From a virus: 31,547 nucleotides of DNA. Positions 1 through 9,070 of the stretch are shown in pieces; positions within the stretch are counted from its first letter, which is position 1, and every line of letters starts with the position of its first letter. Below the pieces are notes generated by a model, which was not told where the DNA came from, made no database searches, and saw only the letters and a program-made list of their open reading frames with translations. The position numbers and the translations under genes were made by a program. The stretch spans positions 1 to 31,547 of IMG/VR virus record IMGVR_UViG_3300023481_000007; one strand, given 5' to 3'.

Positions 1-19
1 CTAATAAGGGACAAGTAAT

Positions 20-448
20 ATGATAACGATAATCACAAATATACTACCAATCATCCTAGGTTACTTAGGTAAGTTTATGGCTATTAAGTCAAAAGCAGCC
101 TCCGATAGCCAAAAGAGAATGATTGAGATACTAGGTGCCAAAGCAGGTGCCAGACAGCAGGCTGTTGAACAGTCTAACAGAGAGTCCCCTTGGGCTGCTG
201 TGAATCGAAGAGTGATTATCTTTGTAATACTATTTTTAGTGGCCATATACCCTATTGCAGGCATATTTGGTATCGAAACTGTCATACCTGTCGTTACAGA
301 AGGGTTCAGTTTTCTAGGTATATTCAGTACCCCTGAAGAGGTTGAATATTTGACAGTTAAAGGTCTATTGAAATACGAAGAGATATTCGGATGGGCTACA
401 ATGATTATAGAGTTCTACTTTGGGGCTCAATTAGCTAAAGCGAGGTAA
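20..448 (+). CDS. Putative holin-like three-segment membrane protein
   Basis: 142-residue protein with three hydrophobic stretches: about residues 3-19, 65-87 (a strong segment beginning RVIIFVILFLVA) and 122-138. A charged, Ala/Gln-rich helix at about 20-60 separates the first two. This layout resembles phage and gene-transfer-agent 3TM holins, which form inner-membrane lesions that release lysis enzymes. The next-but-one gene encodes an exported protein with a metallopeptidase motif, which fits a lysis role. The start ATG follows AAGGGACAAGTAAT, a weak ribosome-binding site. I assign it from topology and position, not from a diagnostic motif. It could instead be a membrane-bound virion or ejection protein. 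Confidence 0.55.
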   Translation: MITIITNILPIILGYLGKFMAIKSKAASDSQKRMIEILGAKAGARQQAVEQSNRESPWAAVNRRVIIFVILFLVAIYPIAGIFGIETVIPVVTEGFSFLGIFSTPEEVEYLTVKGLLKYEEIFGWATMIIEFYFGAQLAKAR

Positions 449-453
449 ATAAT

Positions 454-1371
454 ATGGCTTATTTTAATAAGAAGGGCAAGTTGGTGCTTAGTGACTCCTA
501 TAGTCCTACTACTAAGGATTTTGAAGTAAAGGATACCTATACACCTTACAAGAAGAAGAAGTTTGAAGAAGAACTAGAAGCTATAAGAAAGTTTCAAGCT
601 GATGCTGCTGAAGATAATCGTGAGGAAGTTGTTGATGATAGTCAACATACCACTATGACTAATACTTTAGCACCAATGTCTAATGAAATGAGGAATAGAC
701 TCAGAAAACAGATGGAAGCTAAATACTCAGCTACTGATGACTCTGAAGATTACAGCATTGAACAATACAGAGTAGGTGTTCCTTCTAATCCTTTTGATCA
801 AGAGAAGCACAAAGCAATAGCAGAGGCTGAACATGCCACTAAACTAGAACCACTTAAAAGAAACTTTAGTGAGTTCGCAGCCTCTATTCCTGAAACTGAC
901 TCTGCTAAGATTGTAAAAGAAGTTACAGATAGAAGGTTGAAAGAAGAACAATATGACAGAGACTATAAAGAAGGTCTAGCTCGTTGGGCATCTGAAAACT
1001 CTAAAGTAGAAGTTAAACCAGAGACAGTTGTAGCAGACGTAACCACTCCTAAATTTAAAGTTAGTGAGGTTCAGTTTGCAAAGACTGCTAAGCCAACCAA
1101 AGAAATAGATTTTAATAACCTTAATCTTACTGTAGACCCTGATTCCGTAAGTCTTGATGATTTCACTTGGGATAAGAATTATAAGGAAGAGGTTGAAGAC
1201 AACCCTTTTATAACAAAGAAAACTGAAAAGGTAGATAATTCTTTCGATTTCACAGCAGAAGATGCCATAAGCTCTTTAATAGGTTTTATACCCCACCCTG
1301 CAGCACAGGCTTTCGGTAATATGAATACAATAAAGTCTTTAGACACTCTTTATAACAAGCATTTCAAGTGA
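454..1371 (+). CDS. Hypothetical charged late protein
   Basis: 305 residues, rich in Lys, Glu and Asp, with no cysteine. Most of the chain looks disordered or helical. A short hydrophobic patch lies near the C terminus (about residues 268-290, containing SLIGFIPHP). I see no catalytic motif and do not recognise the family. It starts five bases after the holin-like gene, behind GCGAGGTAAAT, and its TGA stop overlaps the GTG start of the next gene (GTGA), so translation is probably coupled. Its place in the late operon suggests a virion or lysis-associated role, but nothing in the sequence decides this. Confidence 0.75.
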   Translation: MAYFNKKGKLVLSDSYSPTTKDFEVKDTYTPYKKKKFEEELEAIRKFQADAAEDNREEVVDDSQHTTMTNTLAPMSNEMRNRLRKQMEAKYSATDDSEDYSIEQYRVGVPSNPFDQEKHKAIAEAEHATKLEPLKRNFSEFAASIPETDSAKIVKEVTDRRLKEEQYDRDYKEGLARWASENSKVEVKPETVVADVTTPKFKVSEVQFAKTAKPTKEIDFNNLNLTVDPDSVSLDDFTWDKNYKEEVEDNPFITKKTEKVDNSFDFTAEDAISSLIGFIPHPAAQAFGNMNTIKSLDTLYNKHFK

Positions 1372-1853
1372 AGTCGATAGTAATAGCATTGACACTGCTA
1401 GTAACAAACGTGTTTGCATTAGACGATTATGATCTTTATAGATATGGTCCTAATGATAAGTTAGCTGTTGAAAGAAATGGATTTGTACTTAAACTGACCT
1501 TCTATTCCTCATTTGATGATCTTCAGAGAAGTTTTAGAAAGATTACTAATAACAAGAAAGCAGGAGAGGTTAGAGGCTTCACAATGGTCTCTAGAACACA
1601 AGATGTTTGTGTTATACACTTAGTGAAACCTAAGATCTGGGACGATAGAGAAGCTATGGCTATAATGGGTCATGAGGTCTATCATTGTACTTTCGCTAAT
1701 CATGAGACTGTAGTAACTGATAAGGGAAGTGAAGAAGACAATCTCACTAAGAAAGATAAAGAATTAGAAATGGATGGTTTAAGAGATGAGTGTGAGAGTA
1801 ACACTACGTTTGACTTCATAGCAGGTTGTAAAGAGCTACAAGAAACTAAATAA
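1368..1853 (+). CDS. Exported HExxH-motif protein, putative metallopeptidase
   Basis: 161 residues starting at GTG, overlapping the previous stop by four bases. The N terminus (MKSIVIALTLLVTNVFA) is a good Sec signal peptide with likely cleavage after Ala17. Residues 102-106 read HEVYH, the zinc-binding HExxH of zincin peptidases, preceded by a hydrophobic helix (AMAIMG) as in that family. H112 and E113 follow soon after and could supply the third zinc ligand. Four cysteines (about residues 80, 107, 141 and 154) could form disulfides in the periplasm. With a holin-like gene two genes upstream, a role in lysis or envelope degradation is a reasonable inference. The substrate is unknown, and I cannot name a family from memory. 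Confidence 0.7.
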   Translation: MKSIVIALTLLVTNVFALDDYDLYRYGPNDKLAVERNGFVLKLTFYSSFDDLQRSFRKITNNKKAGEVRGFTMVSRTQDVCVIHLVKPKIWDDREAMAIMGHEVYHCTFANHETVVTDKGSEEDNLTKKDKELEMDGLRDECESNTTFDFIAGCKELQETK

Positions 1854-1866
1854 TAAAGGAGGCATT

Positions 1867-4800
1867 ATGCCATTTAATACTACCCCAGAGATTGACTTCT
1901 CTGCTATCGGTCTTATTACAGACGTACCGCCTCACAGCCTACCTCCTGGTGCATGGTCTGACTGTTTAAACATTAGACCTAAAGATGCTTCAGTACAGGG
2001 TGTTTTAGACTTTAAATCAGCTGGTATTAATCTTTTTGGACAACATAAGATTTTACAAACAGGCTCTTGTAGTATTGTGACTCATGATAATCAAGATGAT
2101 TGTGAGGCTGCGACACCAACAGCAGGTGTTTGGACAGTTAACCCTATTGTCGAAGATAGAGATGATGCTATATTAGAATTGGCAGATTGGAAGGGAAGAA
2201 TAGAAGTGGCTGAGGAAGACTTACAAGCTGTCGTAGATTCTACCCAAGACACATTAGATGCAAAGCAAGAGATTCTTGTAGATGCACAACAGGTAGTTAT
2301 TGATAAGAATGAAGAACTAGATGAGGCTCAAGTAGCCTACGATATTCTAGACTCTTCCCTATACGATTCTTGGAGAACTGCTTTTGATATAGATGAAGCA
2401 GCTACCTCTGCCTACACATTATTAGATGTTGCTTTAGATGACCAAACTGCATCCCAAGCTGCATATGACGCACTTAATACAGATGCTATTTATTACTGTA
2501 GTTCTTACGATAATAATGATAACTGTGATACAACAAACGGTGCTACAGAGTCTGGTGCTAGAGTTGACAGGGATGATGTTAAGGACGATTTAGAAGGTAA
2601 TAACGGTGCCCAAGAGGATTGGGATGATGCAGATAGTACTAGAACTACAGTGGAGACTAAGAGGTTAAATCTTAGAAATGCACAGATTGCTTTTGATACA
2701 GACCAACTTACATATGATAACACGGATGTATTTGATACTGACGCACTCGATAGTGCTCAGATAGCCCGTGATGCGTCTGAACTATCTCTTGAGAATGCCC
2801 AAACAGCTTGGGACTCACAGAGTAACCAAGATGATTTAGATGATTTAAATGATCTGGATGATGCATTAGAACTAGCTAAGGCTAACCTAGAAGTTGCAGA
2901 AGCTACCTATTCACAAGTAGTCTTCGATACATTACAACCTGAGTTATCAGACTTACAAGACTCAAATGAGTATCTTTCAGAGATAAGAAACATTTATGAC
3001 TCTCTTTCTGGAGCTAAGAGTAATGTAACAGCTGCGTCTGTAAATCATGATGCTTTCAAAGAGCTTATTGAAGAGAGAGAAGAGGCACAAGAGGCTTCTG
3101 ATGATCTAGATGATGCTATTGCAGATGTCGGTGCTAAACAGACTGCCTACGATACAGATAATACTGAAGCTAATTTGGCAGCTTTAGATATATCTCAAGG
3201 TGAGTTAGACACTGTAATGGAAGCTTACACTATAGGTGCTACATTGGCAGAAGCCCTTGAACAGGCTAAGGAAAGATTAGATGATTCATTAGAGATATTA
3301 CACGATTCACTATCCTCTTACGGTTCTTGTGATATTACAGGTCACTCTAATAAAGAGTCTTGTGAAGCTAACGAAGGTGAGTGGTCTGTTGGTGAATATA
3401 CAACTAGTTCTTCTTTAGACACTGCTACCGCTACTCAAGTAGCTACTTTAGAAACTATTGTAGAGGACATGCAAGAGTATCAAGACCTATCTGATTTACT
3501 ATTCAAAGAGAATGAACTAAGCCTTACTGAGGCTAAAGATGCTTTAGATTTAGCTGAAGAAGAGAAGGATGCTGCACATATTGCATACCTTGCTGCTGTC
3601 TACCCTAATGTAGCAGAGGCTTGGGACCTATATGAGATTAAACTAGAGGCTTATAATGAAGCCCTAGATGCTTATAACATAACAGCAGAAGTAACAGAGC
3701 CTGTCGCTTTAGAGATAAAGACAGACGCTGCTTCTGAGAAAACTAGTACATACGATGCATATAGTGCAACAGAGAATACTGCACATAATACTAATCTTAC
3801 ATTGAAGAGGGACGCTGTTGATGATATTAAAGATGAGATAGAGACTGCTGAGACTGCTGTAGATACCGCACAAGAGGTTGTTTCTACTGCACAAGATAGT
3901 GCATATGAAGCAAGTGTTGGTAAAGTAGATCAAGATATTTTAGACAGTTTTGATACTGCCACAGTTACACTTGAGGAGGCTATTAAGGCTTACCAAGATG
4001 CTTTAGTGGCTGAGGAACTAACAGGTCTATCAGATGCGACAGACACAAACATTTCTAATGGTCAGGTTATTGCTGTTACTCAGTTCACACCTGCAGGTAG
4101 TGATGGTCTAATATTGGCCTACATTGTCAAGGGAAGTGTCGATGGTAAAGGTCATGTATTAATCTATGATGTAGATGATGAGGTTTGGAACGATGTAACT
4201 CCTGCAGGTGAGAGTCATGTATTCTCATTTGATGATAAACACAAACCACAGTTATTTGTATTTAACGGTTGTCTTATTGTGAACCCTGCTACGGATTGTC
4301 CTCCACTATGGTGTGAGGCTTCTATACAGACAGGAAGTCTTATTGAGATGCCAGATTGGTTCAACGATAGATATAAAGAACCTGGTACTGATGAGGTACA
4401 AGTGATCACCTTATCTGGTATTCCTTTTAAGGGAAACTACCCTTCATTCTTAAGTGTTACACTTGATGGTGAGGTTAAGGAGTTAGACTTAGATATATTC
4501 TCAGACGATACTTTGGATAATGTTGCAGTTAGTTTAGCCAATGCTATAGGTTCATACGCTGTTGCAGGTGATAACAATGTCACTATAACATTCCCTGCTG
4601 ACTATGGTAATGTACCATCTATCCACTCAGACTCAGGTGATTCTGGTCTTGTAGTTTCTATCAGTACTACTACTAAAGGTGTAGCCCCAGTTGGTACCCC
4701 ATTAGTAACTAGAATACTAAGACCATTCAATAATAGACTTATTGCAATGAATGTCAAAGAGGAAAGAGACCCTGATACTACAACTGATGATGAGTTCTTA

Positions 4801-5748
4801 CCTATTGACTTCTTATGGTCAGGTAATATCAAGACACAAGGGACCTTAGAGGGCTTAGAATGGGCTATTTCATCTATTAACACAGCAGGTGATTCTTTCT
4901 TAACACAGACACCTGGTAAGATTGTAGATGGTATGCAATTAGGTCCTTACTTTATGGCTTATAAAGAGGACGCTGTTATACAGGCCTCTGAGACAGGTAA
5001 TGCTTTTGTATTGAACTTTAGATCAGTATTTGAAGATGATGGTCTTTACAGTAGTGGTTGTGTTGCGCCTATTGGTAACAACCAACACTTAGTTATTGGT
5101 AATTATGGTGTTTATATCCATGATGGTCAAACACAGAAACAACACATTGCTAAAGGTATCTTCCAAGATTTCCTATTCAAGGCTGTTGATCCTGCTCATA
5201 AAGATAGGTCTTTTGTGTTCCAACAAACTAGAGATAAAGAGATTTGGTTCTGCTTTAGTTCTGCAAACAACCCTAATACGGGCTGTAATGGTGCTTTTGT
5301 ATACGACTATGAAGCTCAGAAGTTACATAGAAGAACTTTACCTGATGTTACGGATCTATATGAGACTGAGTTAGATGGTAAATTAGAGATCTATGGTGCT
5401 ACTAAGACTGGTATTCAGGAATTAGACCCTGAGGCTTATGTTAGTGGTGGTTGGTTTGAGAGAAGGAATGAAAGCCTTCAATCTAACAACTTCAAGACTG
5501 TAACAGGTTGTAACATTAAATCAGAAGGTGCTGTTGATGTTTACTCAGCATCTAATAAGAATATCAATGATCTGGAGGTTTATACTTCTACATCATTTGA
5601 CCCTGCTGAGGACTATAAGGTCAATTTTAGACAAAACGGACGTTACCTATCAATAAAGATTGAAATGGTCGATGATAGTAATGAAGTTGCAATTAACCCT
5701 AAATTAACAACTATCTCTTTCGATATGAAGGAGACAAGCAGGAGATAA
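1867..5748 (+). CDS. Tail nozzle / tail tubular protein B-like, with giant coiled-coil insertion
   Basis: 1293 residues behind a strong AAAGGAGG site. Residues 1-66 (TDVPPHSLPPGAWSDCLNI and after) and about 730-1293 look like the beta-rich nozzle or stabilisation proteins of short-tailed phages (role of T7 gp12). The C-terminal part carries repeated strand motifs such as RPFNNRLIAMN, FLWSGNI and GVYIHDGQTQK. Between them, about residues 95-725 form a long acidic Ala/Asp/Glu/Leu-rich heptad-like stretch predicted to be coiled coil. It is bounded or interrupted by Cys motifs at residues 68-89, 211-220 and 488-506. T7 gp12 is about 794 residues, so the insertion accounts for the extra length. 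The nozzle assignment rests on fold impression and on the adjacent fibre gene. Confidence 0.65.
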   Translation: MPFNTTPEIDFSAIGLITDVPPHSLPPGAWSDCLNIRPKDASVQGVLDFKSAGINLFGQHKILQTGSCSIVTHDNQDDCEAATPTAGVWTVNPIVEDRDDAILELADWKGRIEVAEEDLQAVVDSTQDTLDAKQEILVDAQQVVIDKNEELDEAQVAYDILDSSLYDSWRTAFDIDEAATSAYTLLDVALDDQTASQAAYDALNTDAIYYCSSYDNNDNCDTTNGATESGARVDRDDVKDDLEGNNGAQEDWDDADSTRTTVETKRLNLRNAQIAFDTDQLTYDNTDVFDTDALDSAQIARDASELSLENAQTAWDSQSNQDDLDDLNDLDDALELAKANLEVAEATYSQVVFDTLQPELSDLQDSNEYLSEIRNIYDSLSGAKSNVTAASVNHDAFKELIEEREEAQEASDDLDDAIADVGAKQTAYDTDNTEANLAALDISQGELDTVMEAYTIGATLAEALEQAKERLDDSLEILHDSLSSYGSCDITGHSNKESCEANEGEWSVGEYTTSSSLDTATATQVATLETIVEDMQEYQDLSDLLFKENELSLTEAKDALDLAEEEKDAAHIAYLAAVYPNVAEAWDLYEIKLEAYNEALDAYNITAEVTEPVALEIKTDAASEKTSTYDAYSATENTAHNTNLTLKRDAVDDIKDEIETAETAVDTAQEVVSTAQDSAYEASVGKVDQDILDSFDTATVTLEEAIKAYQDALVAEELTGLSDATDTNISNGQVIAVTQFTPAGSDGLILAYIVKGSVDGKGHVLIYDVDDEVWNDVTPAGESHVFSFDDKHKPQLFVFNGCLIVNPATDCPPLWCEASIQTGSLIEMPDWFNDRYKEPGTDEVQVITLSGIPFKGNYPSFLSVTLDGEVKELDLDIFSDDTLDNVAVSLANAIGSYAVAGDNNVTITFPADYGNVPSIHSDSGDSGLVVSISTTTKGVAPVGTPLVTRILRPFNNRLIAMNVKEERDPDTTTDDEFLPIDFLWSGNIKTQGTLEGLEWAISSINTAGDSFLTQTPGKIVDGMQLGPYFMAYKEDAVIQASETGNAFVLNFRSVFEDDGLYSSGCVAPIGNNQHLVIGNYGVYIHDGQTQKQHIAKGIFQDFLFKAVDPAHKDRSFVFQQTRDKEIWFCFSSANNPNTGCNGAFVYDYEAQKLHRRTLPDVTDLYETELDGKLEIYGATKTGIQELDPEAYVSGGWFERRNESLQSNNFKTVTGCNIKSEGAVDVYSASNKNINDLEVYTSTSFDPAEDYKVNFRQNGRYLSIKIEMVDDSNEVAINPKLTTISFDMKETSRR
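2068..2133 (+). repeat. Cys-Cys-Glu-Trp motif, copy 1 (nozzle protein residues 68-89)
   Basis: C68-x10-C79-E80-x8-W89. It sits exactly where the nozzle-like N terminus gives way to the coiled-coil insertion. The spacing between the cysteines is the same as in copies 2 and 3. Confidence 0.7.
2152..4041 (+). other. Coiled-coil insertion within the nozzle-like protein
   Basis: About 630 residues (roughly 96-725) dominated by Ala, Asp, Glu, Leu and Thr, with heptad-like hydrophobic spacing and many repeats of the type (D/E)xAxxAY(D/E). Proline and glycine are rare. If fully helical it would be tens of nanometres long, or could fold back as a bundle. A partial Cys motif (C211-x8-C220, no Trp) and full copy 2 (488-506) break it into three blocks. 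I see no stop or frameshift. Confidence 0.75.
3328..3384 (+). repeat. Cys-Cys-Glu-Trp motif, copy 2 (nozzle protein residues 488-506)
   Basis: C488-x10-C499-E500-x5-W506, interrupting the coiled coil. It shares a 16-base exact match, ataaagagtcttgtga, with copy 3 in the next gene (3350-3365 and 6761-6776). Confidence 0.7.
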
Positions 5749-5751
5749 CCA

Positions 5752-7857
5752 ATGAGTTCTTTATCAAATACAGCCATAGAGATGAGACTTTCTCTTTTAG
5801 AGAGTGGTACCAATGGTTCAGGTGGTTCAGGTGGTACATCTTCAGAGGTATCCACTACCTCTTCTGACGGAAGTACTATAACAGGAACTAACTTGTATGT
5901 GGCTTATGCTACATCTGTGCTTGATTCTGATACCTTTGGTAGAGTGCAAGTACAGGCTTCTGTTCAGGGTTTTAGACTCTCTAGAGATATAGCTTTTGAC
6001 GAGTCTGGTGATGTTCTCCCTTGGGTTGGTCTACTAACATCTAGTAGTCCTTTCCAATCAGAAGACCCTGTTGATTATATCTGGTCAAACTCTACAACTG
6101 AGTCTGTTGAGACAACATCGTCTTTTGAAAGATGGTACACCATAAACCCTGGATTAGCTGCCTTTATTGGTGACCCTGATAACCCTGGTGATGGTATCTA
6201 TTGGCAAAAAGTACCTACTAGTGGTGAAGTGCCTTCATCTGCCTTTTGGATGTCTGAGAGATATACAATCGGTGGTTCGACTACAGCTTGGCAACTAAGA
6301 CCTATGAGGGTCTCTGAGAACTTCTTACCTTTCGTTAAGTATTCTAAGGTAGGTACAGCACCTATCCTTAATACAAGTACTTGGGATGTAGATGTAATCG
6401 AAGCTGTAGCAGACCAAACTGGATTACCTTACTCTAATATAAGAGAACTAGGTTATGGTACGGTTGTCACTATTGACTATGACGATGGTACATCCCGTAC
6501 AGGTATTTTAAAACAAGTTGATGGTTTGACTGTTTGGGATACCCCTGGTGAGATGATACCTGGTAACCTAGTTGTATCTGGTACTATTGCAGGTGATAAG
6601 ATACAGGCTAATAGTATTACAGCAGGACAAATCGGTGTTGGTGAGATTACAGCAGATCACTTAGAGGCAGGTGCTATTAATGCACAAGCTATAACAGTTG
6701 ATGGTAATATTCACATAAAAGAACCTGAAGAGGGTTATTGTTTAAACGGTTCGTATACTGATAAAGAGTCTTGTGAGTCTGAAACTGGTGGTGGTTCTAC
6801 TTGGAAGGAAGAGTACTCATCAGGCTTTAGTGCAGGAGATTACACTACTGGTCATACTTCTTTCTTGTACCCAGATGGGTCCGCAGATAGACCTCTACCT
6901 GTAGATTCAAGTATATTCTTAGGTATTGATAACTTAGAGGAGATTGCTGAAACTAAGTCTAAATTCTTCGTAGGTAACAAGAACGAGTACATCAGTTGGA
7001 ATGGATCTAAGTTGTCTATTGGTGGTAACATTGTAACCTCTGGTAATATTCAATCTATGGATGGTTCTAAGATTATCTTAGCAACTTATAAACTAGATGG
7101 TAGAGACTCAGGTCCTGATATGTCTGCAAGAGTAGATGCCTGTATACCTCCGTTTACGGCTGCTGCCAATGGTCAAGTTATTGAGTTTGATATTGACATT
7201 TGGGAAGAGGTTTTTGAAAAGAACTTAGTACCTGTTGTTTGGGATGCAAACTCTGAACATATGGATAACGGTTGGACATTAGAATATGGTAAGTTAGGTG
7301 CTGATGAGAAGATGTACAGTGCACAGGCTAGTCCTATCTATGATGATGGCACTACCGATGACTTCTATAATAAACAGACGATGACCGATTCTGATTGGTC
7401 ACCTATCAATGGTATTTTTAAGATAAGAAAAGAGGATTTCCCATATACAAACTTCAAACTAAGACTCTCTGTAAATACTAACTTCGCAGTTAATAAAGTA
7501 GGTTTCAATGCGTTTGCAGGTGGACTGTCTGAGGACATTACTATTGACTTAAACAGTATAGATGGTACTTCTGTAGACCTATCGGGGTACGACTTCACTA
7601 AAGTAGAGTCTATACAAGCGACTGGTGTTTATGGGTACCCTATAGCTGGTGACTACTGTATAGACCAGAACGATGCTTCTGTACCACAGTACCCAACTAA
7701 GGCCTCTTGTGAGGATTATAGTTACATATGGTCACCACCTTGGCTTACTGGTGTTATGCCTGAGTTTGTGAGTACCAGCAGTCTTCTGATTCATGGTTTT
7801 AGTGGTACAGAGGAAGTTGGTGTAGGAAGAGTTACTATAACCGTGAATGGTTACTAA
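5752..7857 (+). CDS. Tail fibre / receptor-binding-like protein
   Basis: 701 residues, starting four bases after the nozzle gene behind CAGGAGATAACC. The N-terminal 120 residues are Ser/Thr/Gly-rich, with a Gly-Ser-Gly linker near residues 22-31. About 280-320 carries the IAGDKIQANSITAGQI / ITADHLEAGAI pattern seen in the shaft or baseplate-proximal part of many tail-fibre and host-specificity proteins. The C-terminal half is beta-rich, and the protein ends in a short strand domain (VGVGRVTITVNGY). Two Cys-Cys-Glu-Trp motifs lie at 330-351 and 636-660. The likely role is host attachment on the virion surface. It could also be a baseplate-hub-like adaptor, since no clear receptor-binding tip is recognisable. 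Confidence 0.65.
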   Translation: MSSLSNTAIEMRLSLLESGTNGSGGSGGTSSEVSTTSSDGSTITGTNLYVAYATSVLDSDTFGRVQVQASVQGFRLSRDIAFDESGDVLPWVGLLTSSSPFQSEDPVDYIWSNSTTESVETTSSFERWYTINPGLAAFIGDPDNPGDGIYWQKVPTSGEVPSSAFWMSERYTIGGSTTAWQLRPMRVSENFLPFVKYSKVGTAPILNTSTWDVDVIEAVADQTGLPYSNIRELGYGTVVTIDYDDGTSRTGILKQVDGLTVWDTPGEMIPGNLVVSGTIAGDKIQANSITAGQIGVGEITADHLEAGAINAQAITVDGNIHIKEPEEGYCLNGSYTDKESCESETGGGSTWKEEYSSGFSAGDYTTGHTSFLYPDGSADRPLPVDSSIFLGIDNLEEIAETKSKFFVGNKNEYISWNGSKLSIGGNIVTSGNIQSMDGSKIILATYKLDGRDSGPDMSARVDACIPPFTAAANGQVIEFDIDIWEEVFEKNLVPVVWDANSEHMDNGWTLEYGKLGADEKMYSAQASPIYDDGTTDDFYNKQTMTDSDWSPINGIFKIRKEDFPYTNFKLRLSVNTNFAVNKVGFNAFAGGLSEDITIDLNSIDGTSVDLSGYDFTKVESIQATGVYGYPIAGDYCIDQNDASVPQYPTKASCEDYSYIWSPPWLTGVMPEFVSTSSLLIHGFSGTEEVGVGRVTITVNGY
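6739..6804 (+). repeat. Cys-Cys-Glu-Trp motif, copy 3 (fibre protein residues 330-351)
   Basis: C330-x10-C341-E342-x8-W351. It lies immediately after the helical/shaft region and has the same Cys spacing as copies 1 and 2. Confidence 0.7.
7657..7731 (+). repeat. Cys-Cys-Glu-Trp motif, copy 4 (fibre protein residues 636-660)
   Basis: C636-x16-C653-E654-x5-W660, near the C terminus of the fibre protein. The inter-cysteine loop is longer, but the SCE...W end is kept. Confidence 0.65.
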
Positions 7858-7873
7858 GAAAGAAGGAGAAGGA

Positions 7874-8329
7874 ATGTACGATATAAGAATGTTAACACAA
7901 GATGAATGTTTAGACAGATGGGTCCACATTAAGCCCTACTTAGAGAAAGCTTTGGCCTACTCTAGGGGTGAGTGGACTTCTAATGAAATACTAAAAGAGA
8001 TAATGGTTCAACCGCTATTATTTCACCTGTGGGAAATATCTAATGATGGTAAGGTAGTTGCTTTGGCAAGTACCAGATCTATCAATTATGGCTCTTTCTC
8101 ATCACTTCATATTATCACATTAGCTAATGTAGATACTAATGAAGATATAAGATGGGAAGACTATCAAGAGGAGGCTTTAGAGCCCGTTATTAAGATGGCT
8201 AGAGAGGCTGGTCTTGATAGAATTGAGTTTACAGGAAGAAGAGGTTGGTTAAGAAAACTTAAAAGTATTGGCTGGAAGGAACAATATATCACAATGGATA
8301 TGGAATTAAAAGGAGAATCAGATGCGTAA
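7874..8329 (+). CDS. GNAT-like small protein at the T7 gp13 (internal virion protein A) position
   Basis: 151 residues from the ATG at 7874, which follows AAGAAGGAGAAGGA. A longer in-frame start at 7847 would overlap the fibre gene by 11 bases without a good binding site, so I prefer 7874. The chain has an acyltransferase-like beta-alpha pattern: WEISNDGKVVALASTR as central strands, and a C-terminal FTGRRGWLRKLKSIGW, where G-R-R-G-W precedes the final strands as in the GNAT-like proteins of podoviruses. No acetyl-CoA loop (Q/RxxGxG/A) is clear, so enzymatic activity is doubtful. Its place between the tail fibre and the internal-virion-like genes fits a virion assembly role. Confidence 0.5.
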   Translation: MYDIRMLTQDECLDRWVHIKPYLEKALAYSRGEWTSNEILKEIMVQPLLFHLWEISNDGKVVALASTRSINYGSFSSLHIITLANVDTNEDIRWEDYQEEALEPVIKMAREAGLDRIEFTGRRGWLRKLKSIGWKEQYITMDMELKGESDA

Positions 8330-9068
8330 GATTACGACTGGAGCCACTTGGCAAATGACAGACGAAGGTATGTACTTGGAAGATGAAAACTTCTACTTTG
8401 TACCTGAAGATGCAGATATTGCAGAATGTAAAGGTACTAAAACAACAAACTCAACCTCGAGTTATCCTAAGGAGTTCATGCCTTACATAACACAGGTTAT
8501 GGAGAATGCCCAAGCGGCATATAACTCTGGTGACCTTAGTAAGGTTGCCGACTTATCAACAGACCAACTAGAGGCCTTAGATAGAGGTCGTGGTGCTGCT
8601 GATAGACAAGATCAGATGGCTGTAGAGTCTAGAGGTGCGTTAGATCGTATTAAGTCTGATATGGGAGCTAGAGATACCTCTGCTGCCCGTAATATGGCTA
8701 TGATGGGTGCCCAACAGGGTATGAATAAACTATCAGGATCAGCAGGTGCCTCAGGTAACCTAGGTGGTTCTAGACAAGCACTGAGCCGTATGGGTATGGA
8801 GAATGACTTAGGAAGATCTTTCTATGACATTGAGAACCAAGAGCTTAATAGACAAGCACAGGCTGCAGCAGGTTATCAACAGGCTACAGGTGCTCAACAG
8901 GGTATTGAAACTATGGGTGCTCAGACATTAGGTCAGGTAGGGCAGGTTATGCAATCTCAAGATCAGGCTCAATTAGACTCTGTGCTTAAAGGTTTACAGA
9001 ATGTCTCAGGTATGTACCAAGGTATTATCCCAAGAGAGAACAACACTGTACAAACTGGCGGTAAATAG
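8322..9068 (+). CDS. Ala/Gln-rich putative internal virion protein (gp14-like)
   Basis: 248 residues, overlapping the previous gene by eight bases, with AAAGGAGAATCAG as ribosome-binding site. Residues 45-200 are helix-forming and rich in Ala, Gln, Gly and Met (for example AARNMAMMGAQQGMN and AAAGYQQATGAQQG). This composition is typical of small ejection proteins such as T7 gp14, which leave the capsid with the DNA and form the channel in the outer membrane. A single cysteine lies near residue 35. There are no membrane spans or catalytic motifs. The assignment rests on composition and gene order. Confidence 0.5.
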   Translation: MRKITTGATWQMTDEGMYLEDENFYFVPEDADIAECKGTKTTNSTSSYPKEFMPYITQVMENAQAAYNSGDLSKVADLSTDQLEALDRGRGAADRQDQMAVESRGALDRIKSDMGARDTSAARNMAMMGAQQGMNKLSGSAGASGNLGGSRQALSRMGMENDLGRSFYDIENQELNRQAQAAAGYQQATGAQQGIETMGAQTLGQVGQVMQSQDQAQLDSVLKGLQNVSGMYQGIIPRENNTVQTGGK

Positions 9069-9070
9069 TC

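Noticed and set aside
7847-7873. Nine-codon upstream extension of the GNAT-like gene
   Set aside because: It overlaps the fibre gene, and the ATG at 7874 has a much better AAGGAGAAGGA site.
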